A stretch of DNA of 64,000 nucleotides from Algoriphagus aquaeductus (GCF_003253485.1 NZ_QKTX01000019.1:1-64000), one strand, 5' to 3'; positions 1 to 8,455 are shown, counted from the first letter of the stretch. Made by a program: numbers and translations. The notes: generated by a model not told the origin, from the letters alone.

Positions 1-95
1 GGCAAAACCAAACTGAGGTAATCCTTTTCTTCCAATTCTTTTTTTTAACAAAGAAACCACATTGACCTAAATCCCCCAACTTTTAGGACTGATCC

Positions 96-329
96 CTTTT
101 TAGCTCTAAAACCAATAAATTCTACATTGGGTCTACTGACAACCTTAATAGTAGATTAAATCATCATAATTCTGGTGCTACTCCTTCCACTAAGTCGGGC
201 GCTCCTTTTTGGGAAATAAAATACCACGAAATTCATCCTGACCGATCAGAGGCACTCAAAAGAGAACTTGAAATCAAAAAGAAAAAGAGCAAAAGATATA
301 TCGAATGGTTGATCAGCTCTGTTGGCTAG
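96..329 (+). pseudogene. 5'-truncated GIY-YIG nuclease remnant
   Basis: The sequence encodes the same protein as the intact gene at 425-676 from its eighth residue to the stop (TAG at 327-329). The start codon and first seven codons are replaced by unrelated DNA, with an in-frame stop just upstream (TGA at 90-92). No alternative start preserves the GIY motif. It is therefore a dead copy made by the 242-bp duplication. The reading frame itself is undamaged, so the truncation looks recent. Confidence 0.85.
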
Positions 330-337
330 AGCGTCCC
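96..337 (+). repeat. 242-bp direct repeat, copy 1
   Basis: This segment is identical, by eye, to 443-684, at a constant offset of 347 bp. It starts at CTTTTTAGCTCT inside a GIY-YIG reading frame and ends at GCGTCCC inside a tRNA-like D-arm region. Sequence on either side of the two copies differs. The copy therefore carries a GIY-YIG gene lacking its first codons plus the 5' half of a tRNA-like sequence. It is best explained as a recent duplication, or an assembly-level repeat, of a GIY-YIG/tRNA unit. Confidence 0.9.
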
Positions 338-382
338 GCTAGCTAGCGGGAAGGTCATCGGTTCGAATCCGTTATCCTCCAC
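307..382 (+). pseudogene. degenerate tRNA-like sequence fused to GIY-YIG 3' end
   Basis: Reading from 307 the DNA resembles a tRNA. An acceptor 5' strand GGTTGAT pairs at 5 of 7 positions with ATCCTCC at 375-381. A D-arm follows, GCTC-loop-GAGC (316-332), then an anticodon-like stem TCCCG/CGGGA, then a T-arm ATCGG-TTCGAAT-CCGTT. The anticodon loop is 8 nt rather than 7 and its core CCCGCTAGCTAGCGGG is a perfect palindrome, so no anticodon can be assigned. The last codons of the GIY-YIG frame (W L I S S V G stop) are the translation of this tRNA 5' half. I consider it a decayed or chimaeric tRNA, not a working one. Confidence 0.55.
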
Positions 383-385
383 TTT

Positions 386-419
386 AGGCTTGCAGAAAAT
401 GCAGGCCTCTTTTATTTTT
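386..419 (+). terminator. rho-independent terminator after tRNA remnant
   Basis: AGGCTTGCA (386-394) pairs, with one G-T, with TGCAGGCCT (400-408) around a GAAAA loop, and a T-rich run follows. Its position just after the tRNA-like 3' half is typical of tRNA transcription units in this group, which supports the view that a tRNA once ended here. Confidence 0.65.
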
Positions 420-424
420 CAAAC

Positions 425-676
425 ATGTACTACGTTTACATACTTTTTAGCTCTAAAACCAATAAATTCTACATTGGGTCTACTGACAACCTTAATAGTA
501 GATTAAATCATCATAATTCTGGTGCTACTCCTTCCACTAAGTCGGGCGCTCCTTTTTGGGAAATAAAATACCACGAAATTCATCCTGACCGATCAGAGGC
601 ACTCAAAAGAGAACTTGAAATCAAAAAGAAAAAGAGCAAAAGATATATCGAATGGTTGATCAGCTCTGTTGGCTAG
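425..676 (+). CDS. small GIY-YIG nuclease family protein
   Basis: The 83-aa protein opens with MYYVYIL and continues with KFYIGSTDN, which are the VYI and YIG parts of a GIY-YIG core. It has the usual RL..HN segment and a Glu in the ALKRELEIKKKK helix that closes the minimal nuclease domain. The length matches the short UvrC-N-like proteins (UPF0213 type) common in Bacteroidota; their cellular role is unknown. ATG at 425 follows the terminator at 386-419. The C-terminal SSVG-stop is encoded by tRNA D-arm sequence, a fusion that suggests tRNA genes are, or were, the target or landing site. A truncated second copy lies 347 bp upstream. Confidence 0.85.
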   Translation: MYYVYILFSSKTNKFYIGSTDNLNSRLNHHNSGATPSTKSGAPFWEIKYHEIHPDRSEALKRELEIKKKKSKRYIEWLISSVG

Positions 677-684
677 AGCGTCCC
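443..684 (+). repeat. 242-bp direct repeat, copy 2
   Basis: Second copy of the repeat at 96-337. It covers codon 7 to the stop of the intact GIY-YIG gene plus 8 bp of tRNA-like D-arm sequence. After GCGTCCC at 684 the copy diverges and no anticodon or T-arm follows, so only copy 1 is attached to a tRNA 3' half. Confidence 0.9.
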
Positions 685-1181
685 TCAGACTTTTAGTAAC
701 ACTCCAGATTTTTAGAAGATCTTTTCTGTCTTCCTATCGATCCTTTACCATTTGCCCATTGAATTCCTCCCCTCAGGCCAATTTGAAATTCCCAGATTGC
801 TACTAAACAAAGATTTTGATTAATTGGCCAACGGAGCAAGTTTGGCATCTCGATCAGAAATGTTTTTTTTAAGAAACTCCATCAATTTTATCCTTTTTAT
901 TTTCGTTTTCAACTCTTTTTCCTCCAGCTTTTTGATCAACATTCCGATTTTTTATTGATTCGATCATTTACATTTTGGAGCACTTTATACAGATTATATA
1001 CGCTCTTTTTAGATACACACAAATAAACACCAATAGTCACTAATTATCTGTATTTCAAAATTTTACCAAACCTAAATAGGAATGACTCTTTAATTACATA
1101 TTGATACAAATCAGCTTGTTATTTCAATCCATTTTATAAATTTATCCTCAGTTTGGACTCTAGATATAAAGGAAATAAAAC
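685..1181. other. 497-bp AT-rich intergenic region
   Basis: No convincing reading frame, RNA gene or strong hairpin is visible. The DNA is AT-rich with many homopolymer T runs. It separates the GIY-YIG repeat unit from the secreted protein gene at 1182 and presumably holds that gene's promoter, but I could not pick a clear TTG-N19-TAnnTTTG pair. Confidence 0.5.
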
Positions 1182-2762
1182 GTGGAATTATTTAGTAAAA
1201 TAAGACCTCTTATATTAATTGCTATATTATATATAGCAACTGCATTTCCCTCTATACTTTTTGCACAATGCCCACAGAACAACTTCACAGTTACAGGCTT
1301 CCAGCTTCGGGACGCTAACGGAAATTTATTCAGTGTCACAGATAATTATGTGCTAGGTCAGCCCGTCACAGGAGAGCTTTGGGTAAATTTTGGCGGTTCG
1401 ACCACCAATGGATACAACATGTTGATGTACTATGATGTGTTTGTAAATGGAACAAGAACTCAGGACGATGCCTATAATTGTCTCTTTTCAGGTGTTCAAG
1501 TAGTCCAAAATGTATGGGTCAAGGTCAGGAACTTCACTTGGAACTGGGGAGATATCATTGAAATCAGAGATATCTTCATGTACTGGGAAACCGGCACAGT
1601 AAAAGCAAATACCACCTGCACGGTCAGTACAAAAAGCAATATCAATTCCCAATGTTATAGCAACCCTTCGGGATTTACCGCAGCTGTCCCCTTATTTCCA
1701 AAATTCGATTTTGCCTCCAATGGCATTTGCAATACCACCATCCAATTTACCAGTCAAACCATAGGTGGGACACCGCCATTTAACTACACCTATTCCTGGG
1801 ATTTCAACAATGATGGGGTCATGGATTCTAATCTGGCCAATCCGGTTTATAATTTTCCAAGTTCAGGCACGTACCCGATTCGCCTTACTGTCAACGATGG
1901 CACGTCCATCACCATGATCACCAAAGACATCTTTATCGATCCCAATTTTGGGATTCAAGTCAGTATTTTTCCAACCAAAATAAATGACAATTCGGGAATC
2001 ATCTATGTCCAAAGTGTCACAGGTGGAACTCCTCCTTATTCATACTATTGGACAGGACCCAATGGATTCACCAGCACCAACAGGGATATTTTCAATCTTG
2101 CCGACGGGCTCTACCGTTTGACAGTCACCGATGCAAACGGATGTACCCAAACCGTCGAGTATGTAATGGATATTGCCTCTGTCTTGCAGATAGAGTGGAA
2201 ATCCCTTGAGGTCAAAGAGATGGGATCTAAAATCGCGGTGAACTGGGAATTAAATTCGGAAAAAGAGGGAAGCCGGTATGAGATTGAAAGGAGCTTTAAA
2301 GACGCTTTCAATTTTTCCAAAATAGGAGAACTAACTTCCTCTCGATCCTCCCAGGCACCGGTAAATTATACCTTTTCAGACGAAACGTTCCCGGTTTTTG
2401 AAACCATCCTTTATTACCGTGTTGTCCTTCATCAGGAACAATCGATCAGCTACAGTCCGGTCAGGATGATTCAAAGAAATGGAGCAAATCCACTGAAAGG
2501 AAATTGGGCTGCCTACCCCAACCCCAGTAGGGATGGCAGAATTCAACTTAAACTTATTTCCGAAAACTTGAATTCAGACGAAAAAGTCCAGGTACAGGCT
2601 ATAAATGGGGGTAGTTTTTTTAAAACAGTTGAACTTACCATGGGACATGACGGTGTATTGTCTGTAGATCAGGTAATCGGATCACTCCCACCGGGATTGA
2701 CCCTTCTACGAGTGCAATGGAGAAACCAGTCTGAAACCATAAAAGTGATTAGGTCAGATTAG
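1182..2762 (+). CDS. secreted PKD/SprB-repeat protein with T9SS sorting tail
   Basis: The product is 526 aa from a GTG start; a hydrophobic signal peptide ending near FAQ leads the mature protein. The first 140 residues match no family I recognise. Around residues 175-250 there is a PKD-like domain (YSWDFNNDG, YPIRLTVNDG), followed by an SprB-type repeat (GGTPPYSYYW, LTVTDANGC). The last 85 residues begin AAYPNPSRDG and have the pattern of a type A type IX secretion C-terminal domain. The protein is therefore predicted to cross the outer membrane through T9SS and be released or surface-anchored. Substrate or partner is unknown; adhesion is a guess from the PKD/SprB content. Confidence 0.8.
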   Translation: MELFSKIRPLILIAILYIATAFPSILFAQCPQNNFTVTGFQLRDANGNLFSVTDNYVLGQPVTGELWVNFGGSTTNGYNMLMYYDVFVNGTRTQDDAYNCLFSGVQVVQNVWVKVRNFTWNWGDIIEIRDIFMYWETGTVKANTTCTVSTKSNINSQCYSNPSGFTAAVPLFPKFDFASNGICNTTIQFTSQTIGGTPPFNYTYSWDFNNDGVMDSNLANPVYNFPSSGTYPIRLTVNDGTSITMITKDIFIDPNFGIQVSIFPTKINDNSGIIYVQSVTGGTPPYSYYWTGPNGFTSTNRDIFNLADGLYRLTVTDANGCTQTVEYVMDIASVLQIEWKSLEVKEMGSKIAVNWELNSEKEGSRYEIERSFKDAFNFSKIGELTSSRSSQAPVNYTFSDETFPVFETILYYRVVLHQEQSISYSPVRMIQRNGANPLKGNWAAYPNPSRDGRIQLKLISENLNSDEKVQVQAINGGSFFKTVELTMGHDGVLSVDQVIGSLPPGLTLLRVQWRNQSETIKVIRSD

Positions 2763-2833
2763 AAAAACACCTTCTTAAACGCTTCAAAACTCCGATTCTT
2801 AGTAACTTGAGCCAGCCCTGATTTGCCTGACTT

Positions 2834-3253
2834 ATGAAAAGAATCTTATTCCTGCTTCCTGTATTTTTTCTCTTTAGCCAATGTTCCTGCAAGCCTGAAG
2901 AGCTTTTTAAATTGGCTTTTACCGGATTAGAAAGTTTGATGGGAGAAGGTTTCTTGCCCTCCGAAGAAATTAGGAATTTGGGCAATTTTCAGGGCATGAG
3001 TGTCCAACTTGGGCAATCCTCAGTAGATGGAATCACTGAAGCTGTAATTTTTCTGAGGTTGGAGAATGGTGATCCGGCAAAACTCTCCGGTCAGCGGGAA
3101 ATTTTGGCAAGAAAATGTGCGGAACTTTACCTGAAAGACTTCGAAAAGGCCATGGATTATCAAAAAATCACCATTCAATTCATCCAGACTGACCCGAATG
3201 ATCCACAGAATATGGCGCTGGAGGAATACACCTTTGAGGTAAGCGATTTTTGA
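2834..3253 (+). CDS. small exported protein of unknown function
   Basis: The 139-aa product has a short basic start (MKR), a hydrophobic stretch and FSQCSCK, which could be a lipobox-like cleavage site or the C-region of a signal peptide. The mature part is amphipathic with no motif I recognise; it resembles a small periplasmic or lipid-anchored domain. It lies 71 bp after the T9SS cargo gene on the same strand and could be cotranscribed. A dispersed repeat begins about 20 bp after its stop. Confidence 0.6.
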   Translation: MKRILFLLPVFFLFSQCSCKPEELFKLAFTGLESLMGEGFLPSEEIRNLGNFQGMSVQLGQSSVDGITEAVIFLRLENGDPAKLSGQREILARKCAELYLKDFEKAMDYQKITIQFIQTDPNDPQNMALEEYTFEVSDF

Positions 3254-3274
3254 GTTGACTTTTTTCTAATCTGC

Positions 3275-3466
3275 CTATCCGCTTTTTACCAGAAAGCTTA
3301 GGTAGCATAAGGAATTTCTCGAAAAGGTTGAAATCTGGAATCCTTCGGTCACTTGTACAGAGCTTCTCGAAGTATCGGTCGCCTGTGCTGAGCGTTGTCG
3401 AGGCATCCGACTCATAAATCAAAGCGTATTTGACTGGCGGTGCCATTGCGGATAATCATATTTTCT
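3275..3466. repeat. dispersed intergenic repeat, copy A
   Basis: This intergenic block is visibly related to 12935-13074. Shared landmarks in the same order are TATCCGCTTT, GAATCCTTCGGTCA and a 3' block of about 30 bp (TTGACTGGCGGTGCCATTGC here, TTGGCTGGTGGTGCAATTGC there). Copy A carries about 50 extra bases between the second and third landmark, containing a CTCGA-rich segment (3366-3403) with TGTGCTGAGCG. Both copies lie in gaps next to gene 3' ends. Confidence 0.7.
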
Positions 3467-3507
3467 AAATATACCTTCTACTTTTACACTGAAAAATTTT
3501 CACTCCC

Positions 3508-4353
3508 ATGACTTTCAAAGCGATTTGCTCAGACGTAGATGGCACACTGCTCAATTCCGACCGTGATCTTTCTCCACGCCTGAAAAACCTTATCCAATCT
3601 TTATCCCCTCAAATCCCGGTCATTTTGGCGAGTTCGAGAATGCCTGATGCGATGAGGCACCTTCTAACGGACCTAGGCAGGCCTTTCGAACCAATGGTCG
3701 CCTACAATGGTGGGTTGGTCTTGGATGAAAAGGGTCAAATACTGGATTCTGTAACCATCCCTTTGGAATTGGTAAAAACCATCATCGATTGGACTGCCAA
3801 AACAGAAATCCACGTGAGCCTATTTCACGGAGAAAACTGGTACGAGTCCAAGGAAGACTATTGGTCTAAACGTGAGATTCAAAACACCAAAGTCAATCCC
3901 ACATGGATGAAAAGGGAGGAAATCATGGAATTGTGGTCAAGAGAAAATCTGGGAGCCCACAAGGTCATGGTCATGGGGGATTCAAATGAAATCAGCTGGC
4001 TCTTTGGAGAACTGCATTTACATCATGGGAGTGACCTCCATCTTTACCGGTCCAAAGACACTTACATTGAGATTGCTCCAAGAAAAATTTCCAAAGCCAC
4101 AGGTCTTGAGGTATTGCTGAAAGCGAAATTTGATTTCGGAATCCAAGAGGTCATCGCCTTCGGGGACAATTACAATGACATTGATCTGCTACAGAAAGCC
4201 GGCTGGGGAGTGGCCGTAGCCAATGCCAGACCAGAAGTAAAAGCAGTCGCCAATGAAATCACCCTACATCACAAGGAAGATGGAGTGGCAGAAACACTTG
4301 AGCGCTTTTTTTGGCAAAAAAAACAGAGCCCTGAATTTCTTCAAGGCTCTTAG
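3508..4353 (+). CDS. HAD-superfamily phosphatase, Cof type
   Basis: The 281-aa protein has motif I DVDGT at residues 9-13 with nucleophile Asp9 and acid/base Asp11, a conserved serine in SSRMP (motif II), and the C-terminal GDNYNDIDLL motif IV that binds magnesium. The large insertion between motifs II and III is the C2 cap of the Cof subfamily. These soluble cytosolic enzymes dephosphorylate small phosphorylated metabolites (sugar phosphates, flavin mononucleotide, PLP), so the exact substrate cannot be read from sequence. It is convergent with ccmF, leaving only 22 bp between stops. Confidence 0.88.
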   Translation: MTFKAICSDVDGTLLNSDRDLSPRLKNLIQSLSPQIPVILASSRMPDAMRHLLTDLGRPFEPMVAYNGGLVLDEKGQILDSVTIPLELVKTIIDWTAKTEIHVSLFHGENWYESKEDYWSKREIQNTKVNPTWMKREEIMELWSRENLGAHKVMVMGDSNEISWLFGELHLHHGSDLHLYRSKDTYIEIAPRKISKATGLEVLLKAKFDFGIQEVIAFGDNYNDIDLLQKAGWGVAVANARPEVKAVANEITLHHKEDGVAETLERFFWQKKQSPEFLQGS

Positions 4354-4375
4354 AAGTTTCTGATCGGCTGGAGGA

Positions 4376-6895
4376 CTACTCCATTCCTTTATCCCGCATT
4401 TTGGCAAACTCGTCAAACCTACGGAAAATCGCCACAGTAAAACCAATCAGCATGATAATGGTCCCTACCCACAGTACATTGATGTAGGGTTTTACGATGG
4501 CTTTCATCACTACATAGTCTTTCTGGTACTGGTTTACTTTGAAAACAAACTTGTTTTGCTCGGGAAGAATATTTTCTAAGCTCACTTTTAGACCAAGCTC
4601 GGTGTCAATGACCGGAAGTTTGCCCACCTGATTGTTTCGGATGATAAAGGTTGGCTCAAGCAATTTTTCTACATCGTAGTCCAGAACACGAAGCTTTGCT
4701 TTGACAGCAATATCCCCTTCCTGCAAGGTATAGCCTTCAATTTCTTTGAGTACTTCTGCTCCATCAAAATAGGTCACAAAATCTGCAATGTGAAACTGCT
4801 CCCCAGGGGCCACCTCATAGTTTTCATCGGCCTTCCAGTCGGGATCGGCATAGTCATTCATTGCCGCCACATACGTGTAAAGATCCCGATTGAGGTAAAT
4901 TTTGGAGTCAGGAGATGAAATCAATCCACCCATGCTTTGGTTAAACTGTGACATCGGAGCCAGCGAAAACTTAAGGGCTTCATTTTGATAATAGTCAATT
5001 TGGAAATAATCGTTTTCTTCCAAAACCAACTTTACTACATCCCCTTTTTTGAAATAATCCTTGTAATCTGCCAAAGCCAAAGCCTCATTCACATTGCCGG
5101 TAGATTCTAAAAGCTTTGCCGGAACATATTCTGGCACTCCCACCACCTTCTTTTGCCGACCTCTATAGATTACTGTATAATCTTTCATCTGCGTAGGCTT
5201 ATTGATCCAAAGCAGCACATGCTCTTTGTTCATTTCATCCTCCCAGCTGTTGCTGTAGGTGAGCCCGGACATATTGATCGAAATCACATCAGAGTAGCCC
5301 GAACTGAACATAATGCCGATCAGAATCATCCCAAGACCAATGTGGGCTAAGGAGCCTCCGGCCAGTTTGAAGGTGGACTTTTTCAGTAATCTTGCCAAAA
5401 TCACCGAATTGGCCACGATGGTAAACATCCCAGCCAAAACGATAATGATATATTTCCAGTCATACACTTTTGCCAATACAATCACCACTGCAGAGAGCAA
5501 AACGGATATGATGTAAGGGGTAATTAAGGCCTCTTTGAGGGCTTTTTTATCCATCTTTTGCCACCAGAAAAACTGACCCACCGCCGTAAGCAAAGCAATG
5601 ACTACGGCAAACCAAAGCTGAAATTTGGTATAAAATTCCACCTGATCAGCGGGAGGTGCCATGTTGGAAATTCCTCCGAAGCTCTCGACCAGGGCATTCC
5701 AGGCCGGAATGGATGTGGGGAGGATCACCTGAAAAGACATCAATCCCAAGGTCACTGCACCCAAGAAAATCCAAAACTCACGGGAATAAACGGAGGCTTC
5801 TTTTTCGGAAGAAGGAATGTGCTTCCATGCCCTTGCGGCCAGGAAAATAGCAATCCCCATGAAAAACAGCATGTACAACAACAGCTGACCAGAAAGCCCA
5901 AGATCGGTAAAGGAGTGTACCGAAGCATCTCCAAGCACACCCGAACGAACCAAAAAAGTGGCATACAGCACCAAAATAAAGCTCAGAATTACCAATACTA
6001 TCGAAGTCTTCAGAGCCGTAGCGCTTTTCTTAAAGGTAATCATGGTATGGATCGATGCTACCAGGATCAACCAAGGCACATAAACCGCATTTTCTACCGG
6101 GTCCCAGTTCCAATAACCACCAAAGTTCAGCGTCACATAGGCCCAATAAGCCCCCATGATGATTCCCATACCCAGAATCATGGCTGAAAAAATCGCCCAT
6201 GGCAAGGCCGGACGAATCCACTCGGCGTACTTTTTGGTCACCAGTCCTCCCATCAGAAAAGCAAAAGGAACCAAGGTCGAAGCATATCCCAAAAACAAGG
6301 TAGGAGGGTGAATCACCATCCAGATGTTTTGCAAAAGAGGATTGAGGCCTGTGCCGTCTTCCGGCACAAAATCCGGATTTAGGTTAAATATGGGTGCTTG
6401 CGTAGCATCTCTCAGCAGAATAAATGGTGAACTGCCAATCTTCAAATCTCCGATAACCACTCCCATGATCATGGATACCAAAAACGCCTGCACCAAGGCA
6501 AATACGACCATGACAGGCGCTTCCCAATATTTATTGGTATGAATAAGGATCACCCCAAGGGCCACATTCCAAAATGCCCAAAGGATAAAAGCACCCTCCT
6601 GACCTTCCCAGAAGCTGGAAATCATGTAATGTACCGGAAGGGCTTTGGAACTGTGAGAGTACGCGTAAAAATATTCGTAACGATGATTGTAGATGATCTC
6701 AAAAAGAGACAATGCAATCATCGTGGTGGAAATCGCATGGATATAGAAACTGATTCTGCTAAATCTCCTCCAACTGGCCTTATCGATCTCGTTGGCTTGG
6801 AAATACCGGTAATAGGCAAATGCCGAAACCAGCGCACTGACAAAGGCCACGATAGTCATCAAATGGCCTAGATTACCCACAAAGGTATTGATCAT
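4376..6895 (-). CDS. ccmF: cytochrome c-type biogenesis protein CcmF
   Basis: The 839-aa polytopic membrane protein contains the haem-handling WWD-type signature, here GGYWNWDPVENAVYVPWL, flanked by histidines in HPPTLFLGYA and many transmembrane helices. A long periplasmic domain lies between residues about 520 and 800, with a final membrane helix. It is longer than proteobacterial CcmF (about 650 aa), as is usual in Bacteroidota. CcmF takes haem from CcmE and attaches it to apocytochrome c CXXCH motifs in the periplasm. It is the last gene of ccmC-ccmD-ccmE-ccmF, all on the minus strand. No CcmG/H partner is seen in this window. Confidence 0.93.
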   Translation of the reverse strand: MINTFVGNLGHLMTIVAFVSALVSAFAYYRYFQANEIDKASWRRFSRISFYIHAISTTMIALSLFEIIYNHRYEYFYAYSHSSKALPVHYMISSFWEGQEGAFILWAFWNVALGVILIHTNKYWEAPVMVVFALVQAFLVSMIMGVVIGDLKIGSSPFILLRDATQAPIFNLNPDFVPEDGTGLNPLLQNIWMVIHPPTLFLGYASTLVPFAFLMGGLVTKKYAEWIRPALPWAIFSAMILGMGIIMGAYWAYVTLNFGGYWNWDPVENAVYVPWLILVASIHTMITFKKSATALKTSIVLVILSFILVLYATFLVRSGVLGDASVHSFTDLGLSGQLLLYMLFFMGIAIFLAARAWKHIPSSEKEASVYSREFWIFLGAVTLGLMSFQVILPTSIPAWNALVESFGGISNMAPPADQVEFYTKFQLWFAVVIALLTAVGQFFWWQKMDKKALKEALITPYIISVLLSAVVIVLAKVYDWKYIIIVLAGMFTIVANSVILARLLKKSTFKLAGGSLAHIGLGMILIGIMFSSGYSDVISINMSGLTYSNSWEDEMNKEHVLLWINKPTQMKDYTVIYRGRQKKVVGVPEYVPAKLLESTGNVNEALALADYKDYFKKGDVVKLVLEENDYFQIDYYQNEALKFSLAPMSQFNQSMGGLISSPDSKIYLNRDLYTYVAAMNDYADPDWKADENYEVAPGEQFHIADFVTYFDGAEVLKEIEGYTLQEGDIAVKAKLRVLDYDVEKLLEPTFIIRNNQVGKLPVIDTELGLKVSLENILPEQNKFVFKVNQYQKDYVVMKAIVKPYINVLWVGTIIMLIGFTVAIFRRFDEFAKMRDKGME

Positions 6896-6923
6896 GATTG
6901 TATACTTGGGATTTTACTCAACC

Positions 6924-7340
6924 TCACATTCCTGCTTCCTGCACCTCTGTTTCCTGATACTTGGAAGGACACTTCATCAGGATTTTATCTGCCACGAAAA
7001 TCTCTTTATCACGGTATGAACCGATCACCACCACCTGTTCAGATCTCTGAAAATCTGCTGGTACAGGCTCATTATAAAACACTTTTTGCTCTGTTCCTTC
7101 ATTGTCCACCAACAGGAAGGTAAACGAGGTTTTATCTTCCCTGACTTGGATCCCGGTCACTTGGCCTTCTCCGTCTTTTTTCAATTGACCTACTACGTGA
7201 ATGGCTTTATCTTCTCCATCTTGCTTCATTTCCCATGCAGTACTGAAGCTTTCATAGCTACTGGCATCGCCGATGGAGGTCATGATGATTACGATTGCGA
7301 CCGCGATGATCCCCAGTCCGATGATATGTCCTTTTTTCAT
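6924..7340 (-). CDS. ccmE: cytochrome c maturation protein CcmE (Cys variant)
   Basis: The 138-aa haem chaperone has an N-terminal membrane anchor and a beta-rich OB-fold domain (VVGQLKKDGEGQVTG, SFTFLLVDNEG, VVVIGSYRDKEIFVADKILMKCPSKY). The haem-attachment motif reads KCPSKY, that is CxxxY instead of the classical HxxxY. This Cys form is known in some anaerobic bacteria, archaea and Bacteroidota. It receives haem from CcmC and passes it to CcmF, whose gene follows after 28 bp. Confidence 0.92.
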   Translation of the reverse strand: MKKGHIIGLGIIAVAIVIIMTSIGDASSYESFSTAWEMKQDGEDKAIHVVGQLKKDGEGQVTGIQVREDKTSFTFLLVDNEGTEQKVFYNEPVPADFQRSEQVVVIGSYRDKEIFVADKILMKCPSKYQETEVQEAGM

Positions 7341-7349
7341 ACTCTGGAT

Positions 7350-7595
7350 TTATTTAGTAGGAAGATTTTTTTCAAGCTTGCTGATCTTCCGATCAGTTTG
7401 GATCACATAGAGGGTGATCCCTGCGAAAACTATGGTAATGATACCGACCAGCACGTATATTTTCCCATCTCCTCGCATTCGGTCTGCCATTTCCACGGAA
7501 TTATTAGCATAGTCTGCATCAGTCACGGGAATTTTCTCCTGAGCAAGTACACTCAGAGAAAACATCAAAAGGGCTATGGTAATTAGTTTTTTCAT
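7350..7595 (-). CDS. CcmD-like small membrane protein
   Basis: The product is about 81 aa. A signal-like N-terminus (MKKLITIALLMFSLSVLAQ) is followed by one transmembrane helix (IYVLVGIITIVFAGITLYVI) and a charged tail. Small proteins of this layout between ccmC and ccmE in Bacteroidota are called CcmD family; they are thought to hold CcmC and CcmE together. The ATG chosen lies three bases after the ccmC stop; an adjacent TTG would add one residue. The assignment rests mainly on position. Confidence 0.75.
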   Translation of the reverse strand: MKKLITIALLMFSLSVLAQEKIPVTDADYANNSVEMADRMRGDGKIYVLVGIITIVFAGITLYVIQTDRKISKLEKNLPTK

Positions 7596-7598
7596 CAA

Positions 7599-8273
7599 TC
7601 AAGAATTAATCAATCGGTCTTCAAGTACACGCTCTACCCTACGGATTCTTACCCGTACAGTTGCTATCCAAGTACCCAATAAGGTCCAGGCCAAGATGGC
7701 AGGGTAAAAAACCATCCTCAATTTGGAATCCAAATCATAAGCATTGAATCCGGGGTTTCCTCCATTTCCCGGGTGAAGGCTATCGGTCAATCGGGGCAAC
7801 ACAAAAATTAAAGGAATGAATGCGGCAAACGCAAAAATGTTGTAAACGGCCCCAATTCTTCCTCGCTGCTGCTGATCTGTAATGGAGCCTCGCAAAATCA
7901 AATAAGCGAAATACATCAAAAGACCTATCGCGGAAGCGTTTTGCTTGGGATCTCCACTCCAATAATCGCCCCAGGTAAATTTAGCCCAAAGCATCCCTGT
8001 CACGATGCCCAGTACCCCAAAAAGGATCGCTGCATTGGTGAATTCCAATGCCATGTCATCATGCTTGAGGTCATTGCTTCGCAAAAATTTGATGCTGTAG
8101 ACCACCGCAACGACCAGCATCAGAATCATCCCAAACCACATGGTCACGTGAAAATGAAGAGCACGGATGGTCTCATTGAGGATAGGTAGACGCGGTACGT
8201 CCATCAACAATCCCGCAATCAAGGTGTACAATAAGAGTCCGATTGTCAGGATTTTCCACCAGGATTGGCGCAT
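7599..8273 (-). CDS. ccmC: haem export/handling protein CcmC
   Basis: The 224-aa protein has six predicted membrane helices and the tryptophan-rich motif WAKFTWGDYWSGDPKQNASA, the WWD domain that presents haem at the periplasmic face. Histidines in RALHFHVTMW and DSLHPGNGG fit axial haem ligands. CcmC loads haem on CcmE. It is the first gene of the operon; a TATTTTTG promoter element lies 25-32 bp upstream of the start. Stop and the next gene's start are almost contiguous, supporting translational coupling. Confidence 0.93.
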   Translation of the reverse strand: MRQSWWKILTIGLLLYTLIAGLLMDVPRLPILNETIRALHFHVTMWFGMILMLVVAVVYSIKFLRSNDLKHDDMALEFTNAAILFGVLGIVTGMLWAKFTWGDYWSGDPKQNASAIGLLMYFAYLILRGSITDQQQRGRIGAVYNIFAFAAFIPLIFVLPRLTDSLHPGNGGNPGFNAYDLDSKLRMVFYPAILAWTLLGTWIATVRVRIRRVERVLEDRLINS

Positions 8274-8297
8274 AGCTGAGATTTACATTTTCAAGCG

Positions 8298-8305
8298 CAA
8301 AAATA
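8298..8305 (-). promoter_or_regulatory. -7 element for ccm operon
   Basis: On the minus strand this reads TATTTTTG, matching the Bacteroidota -7 consensus TAnnTTTG, 25 bp from the ccmC ATG. A good TTG partner at the expected distance is not obvious, so this is tentative. Confidence 0.4.
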
Positions 8306-8455
8306 AGGCATAAGTTCCTGATTCCGCTTCTTTTTATGATAAAAGGAACGGGATATAGAGATAAAAAAAGTTCTTTTCGATTGCTTGATTCTTTTCGCAC
8401 ATGAACTACAAAAGGCCAATTTTTCGAATTTGAAATTTTTCAATTTTCCAATCCT

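Noticed and set aside
307..382. Functional tRNA gene
   Set aside because: Acceptor mismatches, an 8-nt anticodon loop and overlap with a protein-coding stop codon make a working tRNA unlikely.
3180..3446. 88-aa open frame on the minus strand
   Set aside because: It consists of the 3' part of the preceding gene in antisense and the dispersed repeat, and shows no coding signature.
5558..6187. 209-aa open frame inside ccmF on the opposite strand
   Set aside because: It lies wholly antisense to the conserved CcmF core, has a low-complexity composition (many Gln/His/Arg) typical of a shadow frame, and no family is recognised.
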